Below, piece after piece: positions 50,945-61,544 of a stretch of 64,000 nucleotides of DNA (positions are counted from its first letter, which is position 1; each line of letters starts with the position of its first letter). Position numbers and translations under genes: made by a program. The stretch is taken from NCBI RefSeq assembly GCF_040958095.1, contig NC_091158.1:34506062-34570061 (forward strand), in the 5' to 3' direction. The notes below the pieces were generated by a model. That model saw only the letters and a program-made list of their open reading frames with translations, ran no database searches and was not told the DNA's origin. The DNA comes from Procambarus clarkii. Lineage: Eukaryota > Arthropoda > Malacostraca > Decapoda > Cambaridae.

Positions 50945-51138
50945 ATGACCAAACCACACACCAGAAGATGAAGAAGCGACGACGTTTCGGTCCGTCCTGG
51001 ACCATTATCAGGTCGTTTGTGATAATCACATACGACTTAATAATGGTCCAGGACGGACCGAAACGTCGTCTCCTCATCTTTTGGTGTGTGGTTTGGGCAT
51101 CAAACCTTCAGCCACGTTGTTGTGACTCATCGTCTGCG
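50945..51138 (-). mobile_element. Fold-back retroposon copy FB1
   Basis: Two arms of about 68 bp (from atgaccaaaccacacaccag to its inverted partner ctttTggtgtgtggtttggg) surround a short centre (ggtcgtttgtgataatcaca). The extra head sequence, read on minus, is gcagacgatgagtcacaaca then acgtggctgaagg. Flanked by direct repeats CTGACAACTG (50935-50944 and 51139-51148). Confidence 0.85.
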
Positions 51139-51154
51139 CTGACAACTGCCCATC

Positions 51155-52100
51155 ACTCGCAAGCTCATGGCATAGTGAAAGGAACCAACCGGACGACATA
51201 AAATGACAGTTTCAATTTGTACATTATTTTTTTTTTACATTTGTATGTGTATCAAATTATTCAGACCAAACCTCTGATTATAACTCGTAGGAAAGGCTTT
51301 CACCTGTGAATCTGTTTTAACAAAATGATATAATTTTCTCCGTGGATATGGTTTCCACACATACCATATTTCGGCAGCTGAAGGGTAAAAGCAAGTAAAA
51401 CAAAAGGTACAGTTACAGGCAGTTACTACAGTATTGTTACTGGTGGAACACGCAAGGTCGTAGCTGGGCATTGGTGGAAAGTCCCAGACCATGTGACTTG
51501 GAAAACTAACTTTAGAAATTAATCTATTAGAAATTGTTTTGATGCACTATAGAAAATGTTAATAAGTATTAATAAATTCAAAGTTGTCAATCAAAGTGAA
51601 CAATTACACATGACAAGAATGTTTAATTCGACAAGAATTAAACATTCTTGTAGATTATACTGAGGTGGTTATCCCACAAGCATAATTATTCAGCGGACAA
51701 ATTAAGTCAGTCCATTGAATAAATACTTGAACAAGAGCAGGATACCAGCATTAATGATGAGCAAACTCTTCCTCTAACGATATGTACGAATTATTACCTA
51801 ACTATAAAAAAAGACCAGTAAACTGTAGTTTGTTAAACTACAATGAATAACAAAATTTTTATCCCACAACATTGTTGCTCAGAAAGCGCACTAATTCTGG
51901 CACCAAAGGAGTGCACTTCACTAATGGCCTCACTAAGTACAGTTGGATATCGCCTGCTATTACCAGAACACATTAAAAACATTATAGTGCATCTCGTACA
52001 CATCAAGTCAAGAACCAGAGGACAAACACTATTGGATAACCGAACTCAGCAACCACACTGGGAACACTGACCTCAGCCCTGACCCAGGTACTGCACACAG
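51155..52100. other. AT-rich intergenic, no gene seen
   Basis: Contains a short inverted repeat acaagaatgtttaattcg/acaagaattaaacattcttg near 51615-51650. No gene is supported. Confidence 0.5.
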
Positions 52101-52112
52101 GGTGACAGGGTG

Positions 52113-53500
52113 AAAAAAGGGTGACAGGCAAGAGGCACTGAACTACAGGCCAGTGTCCTTAACTTGTATACCATGCAAGGTGATGGAGAAGATCGTGAGA
52201 AAAAACCTAGTAACACATATGGAGAGAAGAGACTTCGTGACTACCCATCAACATGGGTTCAGGGAGGGTAAATCTTGCCTTACAGGCTTAATAGAATTCT
52301 ACGATCAGATGACAAAGATTAAGCAAGAAAGAGAAGGATGGGCGGACTGCATTTTTTTGGACTGTCGGAAAGCCTTTGACACAGTACCCCATAAAAGGTT
52401 GATGCATAAGCTGGAGAAACAGGCAGGAGTAACTGGTAGGGCGTTCCAGTGGATAAGGGAGTACCTAAGCAATAGGAAGCAGAGAGTTACAGTGAGGGGT
52501 GAGACCTCAGAATGGCGTGAAGTCACCAGTGGAGTCCCACAGGGCTCTGTACTTGGACCTATCCTATTTCTGATATACGTAAATGTTCTCCCAGAGGGTA
52601 TAGACTCATTCCTCTCAATGTTTGCTGACGACGCCAAAATTATGAGAAGGATTAAGACAGAGGAGGACAGCTTGAGGCTTCAAGAAGACCTGGACAATCT
52701 GCAGGAATGGTCGAACAAATGGTTGTTAGAGTTTAATCCAAGCAAATGTAATGTAATGAAGATAGGTGTATGGAGCAGGAGGCCAGATACAAGGTATCAT
52801 TTGAGAGATGGAATACTTCAAGAGTCATAGAGAGAGAAAGACCTGGGGGTTGATATCACGCCAGACCTGTCCCCCTGAAGCTCATATCAAGAGGATAACA
52901 GCAGCAGCATATGCCAGGTTGGCTAACATAAGAACGGCCTTTAGAAACTTGTGTAAGGAATCTTTCAGAACATTATATACCACATATGTCAGACGAATCC
53001 TGGAGTATGCGGCTCCAGCATGGAGTCCATATCTAGTCAAGCATAAGACTAAACTAGAAAAGGTTCAAAGGTTTGCCACCAGACTAGTACCCGAACTGAG
53101 GGGTATGAGCTACGAGAAGAGACTACGGGAATTAAACCTCACGTCACTGGGAGACAGAAGAGTTAGAGGGGACATGATCACCACTTACAAGATTCAAAGA
53201 GGAATTGATAGTGTGGATAAAGACTACTTTTTAACACAAGGGGCACACGCACTAGGTGATACAGATGGAAATTGAGTGCCCAAATGAGCCATAGAGACGT
53301 TAGAAAGAATTTTTTCAGTGTCAGAGTAGTAGACAAATGGAATACATTAGGAAGTGATGTGGTGGAGGCTGACTCCCTACACAGCTTCAAGTGTAGATAT
53401 GATTGAGCCCAGTAGGCTCAGTAGAGCCCAGTTGATTGACCGTTGAGAGGCGGGACTAAAGAGCCAGAGTTCAACCCCCGCAAACTCAACTAGGTAAGTA
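52113..53500 (+). mobile_element. LINE A6: 5'-truncated family A copy (RT + 3' UTR)
   Basis: Starts inside RT just before RQEALNYRPVSLTCIPCK. Open to 52830 (FLDCRKAFDTVPHKRLMHKL, SGVPQGSVLGPILF, FADDAKIMRR), where a nonsense change follows LQES. A one-base insertion follows near 52870 (cctgtcccccctgaagc type), then a second frame 52808-53275 and a shifted end. The 3' UTR is present (ttgaccgttgagaggcggga, ctcaactaggtaagtac) with a single terminal repeat. It lies apart from the main A/B array and is not flanked by a long (AC)n. Confidence 0.87.
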
Positions 53501-53574
53501 CAGAGATTCCAGGGTACAGGAAGTGACTCCAACTATGACTCCACCAACTATTCAACAATGAATGCTGTTGTTGT

Positions 53575-53640
53575 TAAAGATTCGCTACCTGGAACAAAGT
53601 TCCAAGTAGCACGGGCTATGGTGAGCCCGTAGGAATGAAT
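53575..53640 (+). repeat. Dispersed repeat with gggctatggtgagcccgtag core, copy 1
   Basis: cgctacctggaacaaagttc, caagtagcacgggctatggt, gagcccgtag. A second copy is at 58200-58262. The core gggct atggt gagccc is a small hairpin. Confidence 0.6.
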
Positions 53641-53746
53641 GCTGCAATGCGATGTTGGCCAGACACCTGCGCTGTTCACCCAACATGTTCACCCTTGTGG
53701 TCCGACCACAAGGAGTTATTTACCAGGGACTTTCATCACCAGTCTC

Positions 53747-54570
53747 CTCCACGTTGATCAGCTTCCGCTACCACGTTGATGATCTGCCACTTCCACGTTG
53801 ATCACCTTCCGCTACCACGTTGATCACCTGCCGCTACCACGTTGATGATCTGCCACTTCCACGTTGATCACCTGCCGCTACCACGTTGATCACCTGCCGC
53901 TACCACGTTGATGATCTGCCACTTCCACGTTGATCACCTGCCGCTACCACGTTGATCACCTGCCGCTACCACGTTGATCACCTGCCGCTACCACGTTGAT
54001 GATCTGCCACTTCCACGTTGATCACCTGCCGCTACCACGTTGATCACCTTCCGCTACCACGTTGATCACCTGCCGCTACCACGTTAATCACCTTCCGCTA
54101 CCACGTTGATCACCTGCCGCTACCACGTTGATCACCTGCCGCTACCACGTTGATCACCTGCCGCTACCACGTTGATCACCTGCCGCTACCACGTTGATGA
54201 TCTGCCACTTCCACGTTGATCACCTTCCGCTACCACGTTGATCACCTGCCGCTACCACGTTGATGATCTGCCACTTCCACGTTGATCACCTTCCGCTACC
54301 ACGTTGATCACCTTCCGCTACCACGTTGATCACCTGCCGCTACCACGTTGATCACCTGCCGCTACCACGTTGATCACCTGCCGCTACCACGTTGATCACC
54401 TGCCGCTACCACGTTGATCACCTGCCGCTACCACGTTGATCACCTGCCGCTACCACGTTGATGATCTGCCACTTCCACGTTGATCACCTGCCGCTACCAC
54501 GTTGATCACCTGCCGCTACGACGTTGATCACCTTCCGCTAGGACGTTGATCACCTGCCGGGTCCATGTTG
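53747..54570. repeat. 22-bp minisatellite, about 37 copies
   Basis: Major unit ccacgttgatcacctgccgc+ta; minor unit ccacgttgatgatctgccac+tt occurs singly every few units. Others have ccttccgcta. Decayed units (ccatgttgatcag, cacgttgatccgc) continue to about 54690. The major unit contains the TGATCA palindrome. Confidence 0.97.
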
Positions 54571-54814
54571 ATCAGCAGTAAAGACCACGTTGATCCGCAG
54601 CTGTCCCAACGTTGGTCATAAACTATTTCCACATTGGTTATCAGACACAGCTACATTAATCAGCATCAGTGATCACGTTGATCATTTTAATCATATTTGT
54701 TACTAGTTAATTAAATCTTGTCAAACATAGCGCAAAAATTATGAATAATTTAAGTTTAATTAGATTTCTGAATGAAAAATGTTACGGCTTTATATATTTG
54801 TTGGCTATTGTATA

Positions 54815-55235
54815 TACAGCTGGCTGCTGTATATCCAGATGGCTGTTGTATATATCCAACAGGCTGTTGTATATCCAGCCGGCTGCTGTATATCCAGATG
54901 GCTGTTGTATATATCCAACAGGCTGTTGTATATCCAGCGGGCTGCTGTATATCCAGATGGCTGTTGTATATATCCAACAGGCTGTTGTATATCCAGCGGG
55001 CTGCTGTATATCCAGATGGCTGTTGTATATATCCAACAGACTGTTGTATATCCAGCCGGCTGCTGTATATCCAGATGGCTGTTGTATATCCAGCGGGCTG
55101 CTGTATATCCAGATGGCTGTTGTATATCCAGCGGGCTGCTGTATATCCAGATGGCTGTTGTATATCCAGCGGGCTGCTGTATATCCAGCGGGCTGCTGTA
55201 TATTTAGCTGGATGTTGTATATTTCGATGGCTGTT
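54815..55235. repeat. 19/21-bp minisatellite with about 59-bp higher-order unit
   Basis: Units ggctgctgtatatccagat, ggctgttgtatatatccaaca and ggctgttgtatatccagcg. The first half repeats them as ordered triplets; the second half alternates two 19-bp types. About 20 units. Confidence 0.95.
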
Positions 55236-55309
55236 GAATAAACTTGACACAACTTCTGCATAAACAGGTGTATGAAGATGTTGACCAGCCTTTCTCGTCC
55301 TGTCCACAC

Positions 55310-55780
55310 CAAGAAAGACCATGGAATACCATGGTAGACCAAGGTAGAACATGGTAGACCATGGTAGACCAAGAAAGATCATGGTAGACCATGGTTGACC
55401 AAGGTAGACCAAGGTAGAACATGGTAGACCATGGTAGACCAAGAAAGATCATGGTAGACCATGGTTGACCAAGGTAGACCAAGGTAGAACATGGTAGACC
55501 ATGGTAGACCAAGAAAGATCATGGTAGACCATGGTTGACCAAGGTAGACCAAGGTAGAACATGGTAGACCATGGTAGACCAAGAAAGATCATGGTAGACC
55601 ATGGTTGACCAAGGTAGACCAAGGTAGAACATGGTAGACCATGGTAGACCAAGAAAGACCATGGTAGACCATGGTTGACCAAGGTAGACCAAGATAGACC
55701 ATGGTAGACCATGGTAGACCATTGTAGACCAAGGTAGACCACGGTAGACTAAAGTAGACCATGGTAGACTATGGTGGTTG
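55310..55780. repeat. 10-bp minisatellite with 70-bp higher-order unit
   Basis: Basic unit atggtagacc; seven variant decamers (including aagaaagatc, atggttgacc, aaggtagaac) form a 70-bp block repeated about four times from about 55350. Confidence 0.95.
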
Positions 55781-55784
55781 GGAG

Positions 55785-56395
55785 TAACATTCTGGTGATT
55801 CCGCCAAATTTCAATTTGGTAAAGGTCCTTTTAAAGTTAACCTGAAGTATTATCTGATCATTTAATCCTTGTGCACGTCAAGTGTTGGCATTGTCTACCT
55901 ATGTGTTCCTTCACATGTAATTGCTCACGACCCGTAGCTCTGTATATAGCCAATTTAAATGACAAATATATTTCAAGTGATGAAGGAGTCCATCAGTGGA
56001 GAATGTTGACGGTCATAAGCTCCAGGAAGAATACTAATACGCTGATAGTGTGACCAGCAATAGAGATGACAAACAATTCCTGAAATAGAGATACCTCTAT
56101 TAATGGTTAAAATTCCATACTGAATCTCGTTTAAAACAAAAAATTCAGACTTGAACATTTACTAATATAAATGGCCTTATTTATTCAAATATTGTTATTA
56201 ACAGCTTTATTACCCAGACATTCTTAAGTGAAAGTGACTCTTGGCTGGTGATTTTTGTGTGAGCATACTGGCACACAGTGGAGCTTGTCTCAGCGACCTT
56301 CATCCAGTAGTGGAGCAGCCCAGCCTCAGTCATCGCCCGTGTCCTTCATCAAGGGAACAAGGAATATGCACATTGCTTAATACTCACAATACCTT
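55785..56395. other. Intergenic, no gene seen
   Basis: No recognisable coding or repeat structure. Confidence 0.5.
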
Positions 56396-56399
56396 AACT

Positions 56400-57095
56400 T
56401 TCATAAGAACATGAGAACATAAGAATTAAGTAAACAGAAGAAAACCTATTAGACCAATTGAGGCAGCTCCAATCTATATTCAGTCTATATCCAAACTCAT
56501 TCAAGTACTTGTTTATCCACACTTCAACTAACCATTGAATTTGGTTGTGTTTCCGGGGTATCTGATCCCCAAATCATAAGCCCTGTTTCTAAACTAGAAT
56601 ATACCCACGTTATTCTTTAAACACAGCTTATCCAATTTATTTCCATAGCTTCATGTTCTATTTAATGTTGATATATTTATCACCTTTTTAATGCCCCCCC
56701 CCCCCCCCTCTTCTCTTACACACTGTCATTCATTTGGACACTTTAGTCATGTTAACCCCCTAACTCTTCGCCATCTTAAAGAGTGCAAATTAGATTTTCT
56801 CAATCTTTCTTGAAAAGGAAGGCTTCTAATTGAATGGATTAATTTCATCATCCTGTGAACGCGTTGAAGTGAATTGATGGCAATTATATATAGTATGCGA
56901 TCAAAGCTTAACCACATAATCTAAATGAGGTTTAACAAGAACAAGATTCAGCCGAATAAAAACACTAATTTTTTTATTGCTTACATTTCTAGATATAAAT
57001 CCCTGAATCCTGCTTGATTTATTTTGAACATTTAGGCACTAATTTTTTAGATTTATATTTCTGCTAATCATGTACTCGGCGTATTTTTCTAGGAA
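56400..57095 (-). pseudogene. Second LINE C relic (3' half, minus)
   Basis: Same order as at 30310-32000: ataagaacatgagaacataa and attgaggcagctccaat at the left, then tatttccatagcttcatgtt, ctcaatctttcttgaaaagg, ataatctaaatgagg. No open frame remains. A C-run (about 56694-56708) lies inside. Confidence 0.55.
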
Positions 57096-57116
57096 AATAA
57101 TTAATTTGATTTAGTG

Positions 57117-57338
57117 CAGGCGATGAGTCACAATAACGTGGTTAAGGTATGATGACCAGACCACACAATAGAATGTGAAGGGACGACGACGTTCCGGTCC
57201 GTCCTGGACCATTATCAAGTCGATAATGATAATGGTCCAGGACGATTTTCAGGTTTTCTTCTGAATTGACTTGATAATGGTCCAGGACGGACCGAAACGT
57301 CGTCGTTCCTTCACATTCTAGTGTGTGGTCTGGTCATC
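57117..57338 (+). mobile_element. Fold-back retroposon copy FB2
   Basis: Head caggcgatgagtcacaataa, cgtggttaagg, left arm tgatgaccagaccacacaat.. to ggaccattatcaagtcgat, a centre with a partial extra arm (ataatggtccaggacg), and right arm ..gtgtgtggtctggtcatca. Flanked by a perfect 14-bp direct repeat AATTTGATTTAGTG (57103-57116 and 57339-57352). Confidence 0.9.
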
Positions 57339-57354
57339 AATTTGATTTAGTGTT

Positions 57355-57885
57355 TCTCAGTCAATCATAATATATTGCTTATCACTCATTGCCAGTCTTT
57401 TGTTATTAATTACTCACATACATATATTAATTTTGCTTACAATAATTATCCTTATATTTAGACAAAGTTTTTTTTTACGTTAGGCAGAGTTAAAGAATAA
57501 TAGCTATATTTATGTAAATTTAGTCTGCTAAGTTTAATTTATTCAAATTGAAGACCTTACACATCTATGCTATAAGAGACAATGTCTGACTGTCTATCTG
57601 TTTGCCTTTTCAAAGTAGGAGACAACATGCTTAGGGTTGATATGAAACCCTATACAAATTTGTAGGGGAAAAGGTCTGGGGTATGGGACAGTTGTAGGCT
57701 GCTCAAGGTAGGCCTAACTTAAAAGGCTCATGAAATATAATTACTTATTCACAGCTCCCTACCCGATTCTCACGGATTCAGTTCTGGTCAAGTGTGAAAT
57801 ACTCATTCAGACGTCAGAAGACTTTTTTCGACGTCAGAAAATAATTATTTATTTAAACACATATATAAGTTTAATTTCTTTATTA
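57355..57885. other. AT-rich intergenic, no gene seen
   Basis: No recognisable structure beyond short AT runs. Confidence 0.5.
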
Positions 57886-57889
57886 TTAT

Positions 57890-58060
57890 TTAGTGACGAG
57901 AAGGGGAGAAAAAGCGCCAAGCCATTACGACTATATAGCACTTGGATGCGATCAGGATAAGGATTTGGGATAGGACGGGGTTAAGGAATGGTGGCCAACC
58001 ACTTGGACGGTTGGGGATGGCCGGACGGTCGGGACGTCCGGCCAAAGTGGTTGCACTTCA
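57890..58060. repeat. Hairpin-bearing segment, possible dispersed repeat
   Basis: ccaaccacttggacggttgg and ggccggacggtcgggacgtc form imperfect inverted repeats (ggccggac..gtccggcc; ccactt..aagtgg). Only one copy is in the window, so repeat status is a guess. Confidence 0.35.
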
Positions 58061-58084
58061 TTTTTCCAAATTATTTTATTATCT

Positions 58085-58770
58085 GAAAGGGAAGAGGGGC
58101 TAGTCGGTGGGGAGGGGAGGAGGTAAGGCGAAGGCCTGTGGATGGGAGAGAGGACGAAAGGAAGAGCGAGAGGGGAGAGATGTTGTTTTATATTGAGCTT
58201 CTCGGAACAAAAAGTAGCAAGAAGCCCGGGCTATGGTGAGCCCGTAGTGGACTTACCTGGCCCCTGGAGCGGGGTTGTAACTGAGGGAGGAGAGAGAGGT
58301 TGATGTGGGAGGGAGGACATGGAGAAGGGAAAGAGGGGGCAGGGGTGAGAAGGGAGGATAAGGGAAAAGGTGGGAGAAGACAGGACTAGGAGACGGGGAA
58401 AGAGGTGAGAGTGGAGGACTAAGAGAGGGGGAGGAGGGGGGGGGGGAGGGTTCGGTGGGAAATTATGGAAGGGCAGGAGGAGGAAGTGGGGTGGATGAGG
58501 GGAGGGGGAGGGAACCTGGACACTTCCGGGTACCTCCCTAATATTATATATAACGGAAGGGGAGATGGAAAAAGGGGAGCGATGGGGAAGGGAAGACGAA
58601 GGGAGGGCGAATGGGGAGAAGGGTGGGGAGGACAAAGGGGTGGGGGAGGACGATTTGAGTGAGAGAGGGACTGGAGGGGGAGGAGGAAGGGTGTGGAGGA
58701 CAAGGGAAGGGTGGAGAGAACGAGGGGCGGAAGGGGTGTAGGAAGGGTGGGGCGGACAAGTTTCATGAGG
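58085..58770. repeat. Polypurine tract (G/A-rich on plus), about 690 bp
   Basis: Dominated by ggaggggga, gaggaggaagg and aaggggag motifs, with the dispersed repeat (58200-58262) inside. The minus strand therefore yields long Pro/Ser/Leu frames (58231-58875) that are composition artefacts. Confidence 0.8.
58200..58262 (+). repeat. Dispersed repeat with gggctatggtgagcccgtag core, copy 2
   Basis: ctcggaacaaaaagtagcaa, gaagcccgggctatggtgag, cccgtagtggacttacctgg. Matches copy 1 at 53575-53640. Confidence 0.6.
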
Positions 58771-58956
58771 GAGAAAAGGAGGTAGATTATTTAAAAGAGC
58801 TGTTACATTGCTCTCTGGGATTGTATGTTCAGAGGAAGAGAAAGTGACAGACCCGGGCAGCGCCGGGTACCCCATTCATAAAATTTATAAATAGTAACAT
58901 ATCTGTCAATCCATTCAGGGTTAAATGATATTAAACACATTATAAAGATACCTGGT

Positions 58957-59144
58957 GCAGATGAAGAGTCACAATAACGAGGCTGAAAAATGTTGACCAA
59001 ACCACACACTAGAAGGTGTAGAGACAACGACGTTTCGGTTCGTCCTGGACCATTATCAGGTCGATCGGCAATCGACTTGATAATGGTCCAGGACGGACCG
59101 AAACGTTGTCGTCTCTTCACTTTTTAGTGTGTGGTTTGGTCAAC
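58957..59144 (+). mobile_element. Fold-back retroposon copy FB3
   Basis: Head gcagatgaagagtcacaata, acgaggctgaa, left arm tgttgaccaaaccacacact.. to accattatcaggtcgat, short centre cggc, right arm aatcgacttgataatggtcc.. to tgtgtggtttggtcaaca. Arms of about 74 bp. Flanked by a perfect 13-bp direct repeat AAAGATACCTGGT (58944-58956 and 59145-59157). Confidence 0.9.
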
Positions 59145-59157
59145 AAAGATACCTGGT

Positions 59158-59440
59158 ATTTAACGCTGAAACAATTGGGCTTCCTTTCTGGCCGACCATG
59201 GCAAGCATTAGAGGCAGAAAACCCTCTTTAGACTCGTAAAAGGAACACTGTCCTGTGTAGGAATGAACTAGATTTTTTAACAATTTTAAAATCATATATA
59301 AATGCCAAATTTACAGTTCTCTCACTTGGAAGCTAATTTGTAACCTGTTGTTTGTGTGTTACAAATTCAAAATTGTGTCATATGATTCATGAGCTCTTCA
59401 GTTTTATATTATACAAATTTATTATGTTTTGACTCAAAAT
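59158..59440. other. Intergenic or intronic, no feature seen
   Basis: AT-rich DNA 3' (minus sense) of the candidate exon; likely intron if the exon is real. Confidence 0.4.
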
Positions 59441-59447
59441 AAAATAC

Positions 59448-59628
59448 CTGAAATGGTAAAATCTCGAGACATGTAAATCTTTAGGCCAAAATCCACCTCC
59501 ATGAGAACGTGGTCACCTCTTCTCACCAACGTGTTGATGCTCTCATCAAACTGTGAGTGAGTTCTGTATATGAGACGACCCGTCTCCTCCAGACCAGCAA
59601 TCTCTCGGTATATCCCAGACTTGACCTC
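59448..59628 (-). CDS. Candidate internal exon of a host gene (ionotropic-receptor-like)
   Basis: On minus, a good acceptor (cttcacttcgatatttgcag|GAGGTC) and donor (CATTTCAG|GTATTT) bound a 181-bp open segment encoding EVKSGIYREIAGLEETGRLI, YRTHSQFDESINTLVRRGDH and VLMEVDFGLKIYMSRDFTIS. Composition is balanced and unlike the flanks. The segment has the look of the C-terminal ligand-binding part of crustacean ionotropic receptors / ionotropic glutamate receptors (a charged helix, a GR(L/I)xYR turn, then a hydrophobic strand before a RDF-type motif). I hold that family call loosely; no catalytic or diagnostic residue proves it. A 181-bp length means the exon changes phase, so partner exons lie outside the window or in the adjacent AT-rich DNA. 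An upstream acceptor (aaaaaaaaagcag|AACGAG) is a weaker alternative start. Confidence 0.45.
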
Positions 59629-59759
59629 CTGCAAATATCGAAGTGAAGCTCGTTCTGCTTTTTTTTTATTAACCACTTTAATTTTAAGTGATAGGTAAAT
59701 AATGTTTGGTAGTTTTACTTGAGTGATAATATATATTATTCAAATCACAATATAATACA

Positions 59760-59885
59760 GATAATAGATAATAATAGATAATATTATTATAATATTATTA
59801 TATTATTATAATAATATTATTATATTATTATAATAATATTATTATATTATTATAATAATATTATTATAATATAGATAATACAGAT
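59760..59885. repeat. AT-only tandem repeat (ATTATTATA / TAATAATAT)
   Basis: Self-complementary trinucleotide runs of att and taa, about 120 bp. Confidence 0.92.
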
Positions 59886-60653
59886 AATACAATACAGGAT
59901 TCCAAGGGGTTGTCATAGCCAGGGGTGGTAATGGGGGACGAGCTCCCATGGCCTATAAAATCTCCTATGCGGCATGCGTCTCAAATAGCCGCTGAAAAGC
60001 AAGACCAACACGGCCTGCACGGGTGGCTTAGTCTTTAAGTCCGGCGGAACTGCTTTTACCGACAGGAGAAGGGGCAAGGGCGTGCCTCAGGCGCCTTAAA
60101 ACAAGCTGCTCCGGGTAGATGTGACTCGATAGCCTGGGAAGGCAGCCCATCTAGGGGAAGGAAAACCCTGATTTTAAACCTTCGCTGCCTTGCGGCCATA
60201 CCCGTTTTTTGCGAATGGCTTCAGGAGTCAACCTCGAGGAAAAATCCGGAGTTGGAGCCCCTAAGGCAGTTCATTGTTGAATTCGACCTCGCTCTGGCAG
60301 CTCCTGCGACGATGCTGAAACCATGTGTATTGGCATTTGCTTTTCCATTGGATAATTTCAGCAACGTGGAGAGGGGGGGACCTGCTGCATGGGTAACAGC
60401 TTCTCCTCCATATCTACCTACCCAGGCTTTGTGCCCTGGAAAGGACACTCCTGTTTCGGATCACAGCGTCGAACCAACAGTGTACCGGTTTAAAGTCTTC
60501 TGCTTGATTGGCGAAGAGTGTGACACCAGAGGTTGCTTCCGACGGTGGGAGGGGTCATCGCGCCCCACTGGGCAGCTGCCGCCCGCCTCAAGCTGGGCAA
60601 ATCCAAGCTAGTAAGGTGTTGCCTCGCCACGGTCCGTTAACCTCATTGGGTGC

Positions 60654-61544
60654 GTGGGGTTTAGGGTAAAAACCGACAAGCGGCCCGGCAACTTTGCACC
60701 AAGCAGTACCAAACCTAAAAAGAAAACCTCAACTGCTCTAAAGCTGGGCACATGGAACGTTAGGATACTGACACCAGGTTTCTCTGACGACCTGCAAGAA
60801 ATCAACGACGCCCAAAAGACAGCAATCATCGATAGGGAGCTGAGCAAACTGCAGACGGATATTGTTGCTCTCCAAGAAACAAGGCATCCAGGATCAGGAT
60901 CTGTGAGAACGAGGGCTTTCTCTTTCTTCTGGCAAGGAAAACGTCCAGATGAGACCAGAGAACATGGTGTGGGATTTGCCGTCAGGCATGCACTGTTGGG
61001 ACACATTATGCCACCAATGGGGGAAACCGAACGAATTCTGTCTCTGCAACTACACTCCCAAACAGGACCTGTCAATGTAATTAGTACATATGCACCAACC
61101 CTGACTTTTCCAGCAGAGGCAAAGGAAAAATTCTACGATGGCCTCAACAGAGTCATAGCGAGAATCCCTGTAAAGGAGCCACTGTTCATCCTCGGCGACT
61201 TCAACACCAGAGTGGGTGCCGATCACAACTTTTGGCCCACTTGTCTGGGTCAATTCGGCACAGGGAGGATGAATGAGAACGGGCAACGTCTGCTAGAACG
61301 CTGCTGCCTTCATGGTCTCTGTGTCACCGACACGTTCTTCGGCACAAAGCCTCAACACCGAGTATCTTGGAGACACCCCAGATCCAAGCACTGGCACCAG
61401 CTTGACCTGATTCTTACCAGGCGTGCAAGTCTACCCAGCATCAAGATTACGCGTAGCTACCAGAGTGATGTCTGTGACACCAACCACTCCTTGGTATGTA
61501 GCAAGGTCAAGATGCAAAAAAAAAGATTCATGACTCGAAAATGA
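60654..61544 (+). pseudogene. RTE-like LINE endonuclease domain
   Basis: About 296 codons, no ATG at the frame start. Motifs: LGTWNVRIL (about residue 30), IVALQETRHPGSG (about 70), STYAPTL (about 140), LFILGDFNTRVGAD with the catalytic GDFN intact (about 180), WRHPRSKHWHQLDLILTRRA (about 243) and CDTNHSLV in place of SDH (about 277). The frame ends after a run of A residues (61517-61525); the sequence continues in another frame as MKGRPRIDTTKTRNQDKVEY, so a single-base slip in the A-run is the likely cause. Confidence 0.8.

Noticed and set aside
57117-57338. Fold-back element as a cut-and-paste MITE
   Set aside because: Flanking duplications of 13-14 bp differ in sequence and length between copies, and a non-palindromic head is present. 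Retroposition fits better, though it is not proven.
58231-58875. 214-codon Pro/Ser/Leu frame on minus
   Set aside because: Low-complexity translation of the polypurine tract.
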